Part shown: one piece after another, positions 1-4,599 of the stretch | Numbering within the stretch: position 1 is the first letter of the stretch | How the letters are laid out: each line of letters starts with the position of its first letter | Translations under genes and position numbers: made by a program | The notes under the pieces: generated by a model | What the model saw: the letters and a program-made list of their open reading frames with translations, nothing else | What the model was told of the DNA's origin: nothing | Databases searched by the model: none | Origin: Oscillospiraceae bacterium | GTDB lineage: Bacteria; Bacillota; Clostridia; WRCU01 | Reading direction: 5' to 3' | Length of the DNA: 6,055 nt | Assembly (NCBI GenBank): GCA_009783805.1 | Contig: WRCU01000104.1 | Location: 1 to 6,055 of the forward strand

Positions 1-2
1 AG

Positions 3-512
3 TACCTCTCCTTCGGGTATGAGGCCGGCATGCACGGCTACGACTTCGAGGCCGATGAGCGCAACCGCGCAAGGACGGAGAGGGAGATAGGGGACATCGT
101 CGGCGGTGCCGCCGACGTGGGCGGAACGCTCAGGCGGTCGAACGAGCTGGCGGTCGACTTCATCTCCGCCATGCATACGGGCAGGGGAGGGGATATGCCG
201 GCCGCCATCGTATATAACGGGGGCGCGATATCGAACCTGCCGGCGGACCTGGCCGTGGAGATCCCGATCAGGATAGGCGGCGGCGGGATCACGAAGTACC
301 ATGTGGGCGACCTGCCCATGGGGCCCGCGGCCATGCTCATGCATCAGGTCGGGCCGCAGCAGCTTTCCGTCGAGGCGGCAGTCAGGGGGGACAGGGGGCT
401 GGCGCTGCAGGCGCTGCTGAGCGACCCCGTCGTCAACAGCACGGTGGCCGCGGAGCGCATCCTGGACGAGCTTTGGGAGATAAACAAGCCCTACATCCGC
501 CGATGCGTATAG
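3..512 (+). CDS. Glycoside hydrolase family 4 (GH4) enzyme, C-terminal part (5' end outside window)
   Basis: The frame is open to the left edge, so 169 C-terminal residues are visible; the Met codon at 30 is internal (the frame reads YLSFGYEAGMHGYDFE across it). GH4 enzymes are NAD- and Mn-dependent glycosidases that act by a redox-elimination mechanism on alpha- or beta-glycosides or phospho-sugars. The call rests on the family's C-terminal pattern: a conserved Asn-Gly block followed by NLPADLAVEIPIRIGG (codons at about 234-281), a GDLPMGP segment (about 307-327), the Gln-rich helix with VEAAVRGDRGLALQALLSDP (about 370-428) and a terminal helix ending near INKPYIRR. The NAD-binding Rossmann fold and the metal-binding Cys/His residues lie off the window, so substrate specificity (galacturonidase, galactosidase or glucosidase) cannot be read. 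The gene converges on the purF-like 3' fragment, with 42 bp between the stop codons. Family call firm, substrate unknown. Confidence 0.87.
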   Translation, partial: YLSFGYEAGMHGYDFEADERNRARTEREIGDIVGGAADVGGTLRRSNELAVDFISAMHTGRGGDMPAAIVYNGGAISNLPADLAVEIPIRIGGGGITKYHVGDLPMGPAAMLMHQVGPQQLSVEAAVRGDRGLALQALLSDPVVNSTVAAERILDELWEINKPYIRRCV

Positions 513-535
513 CTTAGGCCCGCCAGGGACCGCGA

Positions 536-552
536 CGGCGCGCGGCGCGCCG
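536..552. terminator. GC-rich hairpin between convergent genes, possible bidirectional terminator
   Basis: CGGCGCG (536-542), a 3-base loop, then CGCGCCG (546-552) form a perfect 7-bp stem in the 42-bp gap between the GH4 stop and the stop of the purF-like fragment. There is no T-tract on either side, so intrinsic termination is not demonstrated. The position between two convergent stops is the main support. Confidence 0.35.
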
Positions 553-554
553 CG

Positions 555-841
555 TCAGTCCTTGCCGTCCCAGCAGTAGGTGCATAGGCTGCATGGATTG
601 ACCCCGATCGACTCCTTCATCCTATCGAGGCATTGGAACTTGAGCGTGGTCAGCTTGAAGGCGCCCCTGATGCCTTCCACCAGCCTCCGGCCCTTGGCGC
701 ATTCCAAGTCGGCGTACTCGGCCAGACCCTCGTGGCTAAGGCCAGGGTCGAACCTGCCGATGACCTTCCTGGAGAGTAGTTCGTCCTCCGTGGTGGTCCT
801 CGAGAAGTTCAGGTGCTTGCACGGGAACAGGATGGGCGGGC
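555..841 (-). pseudogene. Detached 3' end of the purF-like gene (duplicate C-terminal fragment)
   Basis: This encodes about the last 94 residues of the same protein as the full gene at 1975-3387, from the segment PPILFPCKHLNFS to CTYCWDGKD and a TGA stop at 555-557. It contains the three C-terminal Cys positions equivalent to Fe-S ligands but lacks the whole glutaminase-like domain and the PRPP loop, so it cannot be a working enzyme. The frame continues into the AT-rich DNA to an ATG at 893, adding about 17 unrelated residues; no ribosome binding site is evident there. Protein differences from the full gene are few: Arg for Lys in DRMKES, Cys for Gly in LECAKG, and the terminal GKD in place of GRK. 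This copy lies beside the GH4 gene in GC-rich DNA, so it probably keeps the original end of the gene. Displaced, non-functional remnant is the best reading. Confidence 0.85.
564..841. repeat. 278-bp direct repeat, left copy (of 1984-2261)
   Basis: Base-by-base comparison at a constant offset of 1,420 gives 6 mismatches in 278 positions: 621, 622, 701, 725, 777 and 825. Similarity ends abruptly at both sides: position 563 (T) differs from 1983 (G), and 842 (T) differs from 2262 (A). The sequence is the 3' end of the purF-like gene. The two copies bracket the AT-rich insert and are in the same orientation. Confidence 0.97.
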
Positions 842-998
842 TATTTATTCTTCGTACGGGGCCAACAACGACACATAGAATGCGTCCACTCATTTTATTA
901 CTTATGTCGATAATTATGATAAAATAAATATATAAACATATGTATAATTATGCGATAACTAAGTATATATTACAATTCGATGTCACGATGCTTTACTG

Positions 999-1027
999 TT
1001 GACAAACCAAAATTATTCATGCACAAT
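999..1027 (+). promoter_or_regulatory. Sigma-70-type promoter for the secreted-protein gene
   Basis: A consensus -35 TTGACA (999-1004) is followed after exactly 17 bp by CACAAT (1022-1027), a 4/6 match to TATAAT. Transcription would start around 1033-1035, about 30 bases before the start codon. The predicted start coincides with the left arm of the 18-bp inverted repeat. Confidence 0.65.
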
Positions 1028-1032
1028 GTACG

Positions 1033-1050
1033 ATAGGCTCAAATAAAAAA
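1033..1050 (+). repeat. 18-bp inverted repeat, left arm
   Basis: ATAGGCTCAAATAAAAAA is the exact reverse complement of 1761-1778; identity stops at the next base on each side. The arm begins at the predicted transcription start and ends two bases before the Shine-Dalgarno sequence. It could be a terminal repeat of a small element, or an RNA element that pairs with the 3' end of the transcript. Confidence 0.9.
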
Positions 1051-1052
1051 TG

Positions 1053-1057
1053 GGAGG
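1053..1057 (+). promoter_or_regulatory. Strong Shine-Dalgarno sequence for the gene at 1063
   Basis: GGAGG stands 5 bases before the ATG at 1063, within GGGAGG at 1052-1057. It fixes the start of the secreted-protein gene. Such a full match is typical of Firmicutes and contrasts with the weak sites ahead of the neighbouring GC-rich genes. Confidence 0.85.
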
Positions 1058-1062
1058 TCGTT

Positions 1063-1701
1063 ATGAAACGTAGTTTAAGGATTTTTTTTATTATTGCTGT
1101 AGTCTTAACTGTTTCGATATTTTCATATGCTAATAATGAAATTATCGATGATTGTAATTTGAATAATAATTTTTCCGCTACGAATTTATTAATTGATGAA
1201 AATTTTTCGTATTATGAACTAGATAGTAGTGAATGGGATTACTATATATTAAAAGAAATAAGCAATGAAAACGAAAAAATATTTAAAGAATTAAACCAAT
1301 CTATTTTTAATTCAAATGATGAATTGAATGAGTATTATTTTAATAACATTATAAATGCAAATGTAATTATTGATGATGATTTTATAATTATTTATTTAAC
1401 CAATAGTGGAATTAATCAAATATTCATTAATGATGTATGTGATGAAGATGAAAGTTGCGTACATACATGGATCATGCAAGGTTCGCCGTATTATGTAAAT
1501 CATAATAATTTTAACGCAACAATACATTGTTATTATCGTAATGTATATTATAGTGTAGCATTATGTGCTAAATGTCATGAACAATTTTATAATTACTTTT
1601 ATGCTACAGAAATGAAGCAACATCCAAGTCCAATATTTTATATAAAACCAGATGGAAGCCAAGGAACTAAATGTTCATCTTGTAATTATATTTTTAGCTA
1701 A
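1063..1701 (+). CDS. Secreted Cys/His-containing protein of unknown function
   Basis: The 212-residue product matches no family I recognise. Residues 1-23 form a signal peptide: a basic start (MKRSLR), a hydrophobic stretch at about 8-20 and a cleavage site of Ser-Tyr-Ala type before Asn24, so it is probably exported; there is no lipobox. The middle (24-125) is acidic and rich in Asn, Ile and Tyr. The C-terminal third has a regular metal-ligand pattern: CVHTW (C132, H134), H155-C156, CAKCH (C168, C171, H172), H187 and CSSC (C204, C207). Two CxxC pairs 36 residues apart suggest a zinc-ribbon-like or disulfide-stabilised module. CAKCH also fits a heme-binding CxxCH, but a lone copy is weak evidence. 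The gene has its own promoter, ribosome binding site and terminator and lies alone in the insert. The strongly AT-rich codon use differs from every neighbour and points to recent transfer, probably from an AT-rich Firmicute. Confidence 0.85.
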   Translation: MKRSLRIFFIIAVVLTVSIFSYANNEIIDDCNLNNNFSATNLLIDENFSYYELDSSEWDYYILKEISNENEKIFKELNQSIFNSNDELNEYYFNNIINANVIIDDDFIIIYLTNSGINQIFINDVCDEDESCVHTWIMQGSPYYVNHNNFNATIHCYYRNVYYSVALCAKCHEQFYNYFYATEMKQHPSPIFYIKPDGSQGTKCSSCNYIFS

Positions 1702-1760
1702 ATTATTATATTGTATATATTTAGTAAATAAAATTGAATCTATATAAGTACATAATTTAT

Positions 1761-1778
1761 TTTTTTATTTGAGCCTAT
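1761..1778 (-). repeat. 18-bp inverted repeat, right arm
   Basis: TTTTTTATTTGAGCCTAT is the exact reverse complement of 1033-1050. It lies 59 bases after the stop codon and one base before the terminator stem. The two arms therefore bracket the gene and sit at the two predicted ends of its mRNA. Confidence 0.9.
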
Positions 1779-1779
1779 T

Positions 1780-1813
1780 AACACATTCTATATTTATATA
1801 GAGTGTGTTTTTT
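1780..1813 (+). terminator. Rho-independent terminator of the secreted-protein gene
   Basis: A 13-bp stem (1780-1792 with 1797-1809, one T-G pair at 1786/1803) closes a 4-base TTTA loop. It is followed by an uninterrupted T run at 1808-1813, the first two bases of which belong to the stem. The structure is complete and correctly placed after the only gene in the insert. Confidence 0.9.
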
Positions 1814-1835
1814 ATTGATTTTCCGATTTTCAACC

Positions 1836-1895
1836 ATGAAAAACACCTTAAAAATAATTTCATTAATTATGTCGGTGTTGATAGTAATTTATTAA
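1836..1895 (+). other. 19-codon signal-peptide-like reading frame, possible gene remnant
   Basis: The frame reads MKNTLKIISLIMSVLIVIY and then TAA. This has the build of a signal peptide or single membrane segment (basic start, hydrophobic core) and resembles the start of the protein encoded at 1063 (MKRSLRIFFIIAVVLTVSIF). There is no Shine-Dalgarno sequence before the ATG and it follows a strong terminator. It is either the decayed start of a second exported protein or a chance AT-rich frame. Confidence 0.25.
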
Positions 1896-1905
1896 TCAAT
1901 GGTTA

Positions 1906-1931
1906 CATACATTTTACTTTATAAATGTATG
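1906..1931. repeat. 9-bp hairpin in AT-rich non-coding DNA
   Basis: CATACATTT (1906-1914) and AAATGTATG (1923-1931) form a perfect 9-bp stem with an 8-base loop, about 45 bp beyond the stop of the full purF-like gene as read on the minus strand. It might protect or end that transcript, but no T-tract follows on either strand. Confidence 0.4.
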
Positions 1932-1974
1932 CGATCATATGGCGATATCAAACATCATTTTTAAATGAATTTTT

Positions 1975-3387
1975 TTATTTCCGGCCGTCCCAGCAGTAGG
2001 TGCATAGGCTGCATGGATTGACCCCGATCGACTCCTTCATTTTATCGAGGCATTGGAACTTGAGCGTGGTCAGCTTGAAGGCGCCCCTGATGCCTTCCAC
2101 CAGCCTCCGGCCCTTGGCGCCTTCCAAGTCGGCGTACTCGGCCAAACCCTCGTGGCTAAGGCCAGGGTCGAACCTGCCGATGACCTTCCTGGAGAGCAGT
2201 TCGTCCTCCGTGGTGGTCCTCGAGAAGTTCAGGTGCTTGCACGGAAACAGGATGGGCGGGCACGCTATGCGCGCGTGGACCTCCTCGGCGCCGGCCTTGA
2301 ACAGGGAGCTTATCTGCTCCCTGAGCTGCGTCCCGCGCACGACCGAGTCGTCGATGAGCAGGAGCCTCTTCCCGTCTATGAGGCCGCCGACCGGGATGAG
2401 CTTCATCCTGGCGATGAGGTCCCTCTGCTTCTGGGCGTGCGGCATGAACGACCTGGCCCATGTGGACGTGTACTTTATGAACGGCCTCGCGAACGGGATC
2501 CCCGACTCGTTCGAGTACCCGATGGCGTAGGTCGTCCCCGAGTCGGGAACGCCGGCGACCGTGTCCGCCCAGCCGCCCCCCCCGCCGTCCATCCTCGCCA
2601 GCGAGGCGCCGCATCGGTACCTGGACTCCTCGACGCCCATCCCCTCATAGACCGAGGGGGGGTAGCCGTAGTAGATCCAGAGGAAGGCGCATATCTTTAG
2701 GCCGTCCAGCGGCTGCCTGACGACCTCGCATCCGCCGGGGGTCAGGAAGGCTATCTCGGCGGGCCCCAGCTCCTTTTTCAAAGCATAGCCCAGGTTAATG
2801 AACGCGAAGCTCTCGAACGAGACGCAGGTGGACCCGCCTTTCGAGCCCACGAACATGGGGGTCCTGCCCATGCGGTCCCTGGCCGCGTAGATCCCGCCCT
2901 GGGTGAGGAGCAGTATGGACATGGAGCCCTTGATGGACTCCTGCGCGTGCCTGATGCCCTCGGCGAAGGTCTCGCCCTGGTTAATCAGCGAGGCGGTCAG
3001 CTCCGTGGCGTTTATGTTGTTCCCGCTCATCTCGAGGAAGTGGTTCTGACCCTTCCTGAACGCCTCCTCGATCAGCTCATCGGCGTTTCCTATGTGGCCG
3101 ACGGTCACGATGGCGTAGTTCCCCAGGCGCGAGCGCACCAGCAGGGGCTGGGGGTCGTAGTCCGAGATGCAGCCTATGCCCATGTTCCCCTTTATGGTCT
3201 CCGCGTCCTTGATGAAGCGCGAGCGGAAGGGGACGTTCGATATGTCGTGGATGGTCCTGTCGAATCCCCTGGGGCCGTAGAAGGCCATCCCGCCCCGCCT
3301 GGTCCCCAGGTGCGAATGGTAGTCGGTGCCGAAGTAGACGTCCGGGACGCAGTCGCTGTCCGAGGCCACGCCGAAGAATCCGCCCAT
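1975..3387 (-). CDS. PurF-like amidophosphoribosyltransferase paralogue lacking the N-terminal Cys nucleophile
   Basis: The 470-residue product aligns with PurF along its length. Canonical PurF makes phosphoribosylamine from PRPP and glutamine, the first step of purine synthesis. Seen here: an N-terminal Ntn-type glutaminase-like domain (MGGFFGVAS, then GTDYHSHLGTRRGGMA at 20-34), the segment PDSGTTYAIGYSNESGIPF (281-299), and the PRPP loop LLLIDDSVVRGTQL (342-355). Cysteines C233, C383, C459 and C462 match the four Fe-S cluster ligand positions of Bacillus subtilis PurF. The catalytic Cys that should follow the initiator Met is Gly2, so glutaminase activity is unlikely; I recall similar MGG-starting paralogues in Bacteroidetes and other anaerobes. 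The start is fixed by the conserved MGGFFG; only a distant GGGGGG lies upstream as a possible ribosome site. The last residues (GRK) and the TAA come from the insert. It follows the UroD-like gene after 53 bp, probably in one operon. Confidence 0.88.
   Translation of the reverse strand: MGGFFGVASDSDCVPDVYFGTDYHSHLGTRRGGMAFYGPRGFDRTIHDISNVPFRSRFIKDAETIKGNMGIGCISDYDPQPLLVRSRLGNYAIVTVGHIGNADELIEEAFRKGQNHFLEMSGNNINATELTASLINQGETFAEGIRHAQESIKGSMSILLLTQGGIYAARDRMGRTPMFVGSKGGSTCVSFESFAFINLGYALKKELGPAEIAFLTPGGCEVVRQPLDGLKICAFLWIYYGYPPSVYEGMGVEESRYRCGASLARMDGGGGGWADTVAGVPDSGTTYAIGYSNESGIPFARPFIKYTSTWARSFMPHAQKQRDLIARMKLIPVGGLIDGKRLLLIDDSVVRGTQLREQISSLFKAGAEEVHARIACPPILFPCKHLNFSRTTTEDELLSRKVIGRFDPGLSHEGLAEYADLEGAKGRRLVEGIRGAFKLTTLKFQCLDKMKESIGVNPCSLCTYCWDGRK
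1984..2261. repeat. 278-bp direct repeat, right copy (of 564-841)
   Basis: This copy is the 3' end of the intact purF-like gene, from PPILFPCKHL to the last shared Gly codon. Compared with the left copy, four of the six differences are toward A or T. They give AAA for AGG, TTG for CTG and TTT for TTC on the coding strand. It abuts the AT-rich sequence TTTTTTATTT at 1971-1980. Confidence 0.97.
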
Positions 3388-3440
3388 ATCGATAAAGTAC
3401 CCCCCGTCGTAGTTTTAGGCGATGGCCGCCCCGGCGCGGC

Positions 3441-4586
3441 TCAGGCCCTCACCCATTCGCGCCTCGCCAAGGCTATGAGGTCGTCGGCCTCCTCGCGGGT
3501 TCGGCAGCCTGTCTGTACGTACAGGCCGTCGCAGCCGACCTCGGCGAACAAGGCGGGTACCTGGACGGGGCTCACCGACGCCAGGACCACCTTCTTGCCG
3601 GCCTTGAGGGTGCGGCGGTAGACCTCCAGGGACAGCGGGTCCAAAAAATCCTGGTAGTACCCTTTCCGGTATGCGGGCAGGGGCACCCACTGTATGGCGT
3701 GGACGCGCTCCAGCGATAGGAGCATGTCCAGGTGCCTGACCTCCTCCGGCCCGTCGAGGTGGTACACGGCCCGCCCTATGGACCTGGAGACCTTGTCCAG
3801 GAAAGGCAGGACGAACCTCTCGAAGTCGGTGGGGGAGACCATGACGCTCAAGTCGCATTGCAAAGGGTACCATGGGACGTCGCTTACCAGCGGGATCCAG
3901 CTCGTGTGCCCGCATCCGGTGGGCCCTATGATGTCCCTGAGCGAGTTGAAATAGCGTATGAACTCATCGCTGACGTTCTCCTCGGCCTTCAGCACCTCAT
4001 CCGGGCACTCCCTGAGGTCGGAGAGCAGCCCCTCCCCCCGGAGGGAGAAGAGGACGTCCAGCTGACCCCCTATGTCCGTGTACGAGACGCAGTAGCGGCC
4101 GCCGGACGCCGCGCACAGCGCCCTGGTGAAGGCTTCGACTGCCCTGTGCAGCTCGTGGCCCGTGTCCGTCCTCAGGCTGTAGGCCCTCTCGTCCCATACG
4201 TCGATGATGGGGCCCATGTCGAACCAGACGGTGCCCTCCTTCAGGACGTACGGAGCCCCCAGCATGGCGGCGTGCACCCCGGGCCCGAACCCCACGAACT
4301 CGCATTGGATCGCATCCAGGCCCCAGTATCTGTCGGCGGCCTCGGCCTCGGCGCGCTGGACTCGGTGGCTGACAGAGAGCCACCGGTCCTCCAGGCTCGT
4401 CGGACGCTCATATGCGTATGGGGCCTTGTCGCCGCCTATGGGGGACGTGACCCCCAGATACGCGCCCTCGCCCTTGGCTAAGGGCTCCCAAAAGCGCCTG
4501 TGCCTCTCCCTCTTCGCCTCGTTGCCGCGAACCGCGTCATCCGTGCCGCCCAATCCGGCCATACCCCCCATCCCATGCAAAGCCAT
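3441..4586 (-). CDS. Uroporphyrinogen decarboxylase (UroD)-like family protein
   Basis: The 381-residue product resembles the UroD-like superfamily, a TIM-barrel group that includes true heme-pathway decarboxylases and cobalamin-dependent methyltransferases such as MtaA and CmuA. Support comes from the layout and several family segments: RERHRRFW near the start (26-33), GPGVHAAMLG (101-110), YTDIGGQLDV (169-178), and the hallmark YHLDGPEEVRHLDMLL (275-290) followed by VHAIQWVP (295-302). In MtaA-type enzymes zinc is held by a His-x-Cys motif; here the comparable position reads H277-L-D279, so classical zinc or methyl-transfer chemistry is uncertain. C361 near the end could be another ligand. 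I recall this HLDGP subfamily near sulfatases and glycosidases in gut bacteria, but its reaction is unknown to me. ATG codons at 4586, 4571 and 4562 are all possible starts, none with a good ribosome site; conserved sequence begins near residue 20. It starts 13 bp after the sulfatase stop. Confidence 0.72.
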   Translation of the reverse strand: MALHGMGGMAGLGGTDDAVRGNEAKRERHRRFWEPLAKGEGAYLGVTSPIGGDKAPYAYERPTSLEDRWLSVSHRVQRAEAEAADRYWGLDAIQCEFVGFGPGVHAAMLGAPYVLKEGTVWFDMGPIIDVWDERAYSLRTDTGHELHRAVEAFTRALCAASGGRYCVSYTDIGGQLDVLFSLRGEGLLSDLRECPDEVLKAEENVSDEFIRYFNSLRDIIGPTGCGHTSWIPLVSDVPWYPLQCDLSVMVSPTDFERFVLPFLDKVSRSIGRAVYHLDGPEEVRHLDMLLSLERVHAIQWVPLPAYRKGYYQDFLDPLSLEVYRRTLKAGKKVVLASVSPVQVPALFAEVGCDGLYVQTGCRTREEADDLIALARREWVRA

Positions 4587-4599
4587 CGCCGGGCCCCGG

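Larger units (their letters stand above)
842..1983. mobile_element. AT-rich inserted segment, putative non-autonomous integrative element
   Basis: A 1,142-bp island of very AT-rich DNA lies between two copies of the purF-like 3' end in a GC-rich genome. Together with one repeat copy it forms a 1,420-bp unit, which is what a single-crossover integration of a circle carrying a purF 3' segment would leave. It holds one complete transcription unit (promoter, ribosome binding site, secreted-protein gene, terminator). No integrase, transposase or replication gene is visible. The 157 bp at 842-998 contain no gene I can support, only a 9-bp motif ATAATTATG twice (910-918 and 944-952), which may be chance. 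The 170 bp at 1814-1983 contain a 19-codon signal-like reading frame and a hairpin. Foreign origin by composition is strong; the mechanism is inferred. An assembly chimera is the main alternative. Confidence 0.7.

Noticed and set aside
555..893. A 112-residue minus-strand reading frame as an intact small gene
   Set aside because: It is the purF-like 3' fragment joined to about 17 residues read from the AT-rich insert, with no ribosome site at its ATG and no catalytic domain. It is treated as a pseudogene.
910..952. Two ATAATTATG copies as replication iterons
   Set aside because: There are only two 9-bp AT-only-type copies in very AT-rich DNA, with no replication gene nearby.
1566..1580. CAKCH as a c-type cytochrome heme site
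   Set aside because: Only one copy is present and the protein has several other Cys and His residues, including a second CxxC, that better suggest metal or disulfide binding. Heme binding cannot be excluded but is not supported.
842..1983. Target-site duplication of a transposon around the insert or around the 18-bp inverted repeats
   Set aside because: No short direct repeat immediately flanks either the inverted repeats or the AT-rich edges; the only flanking duplication is the 278-bp gene segment.
2053..2700. Long plus-strand reading frames opposite the purF-like, UroD-like and sulfatase genes
   Set aside because: They are antisense frames in GC-rich coding DNA with low-complexity Pro/Arg/Ala-rich products and no family features.
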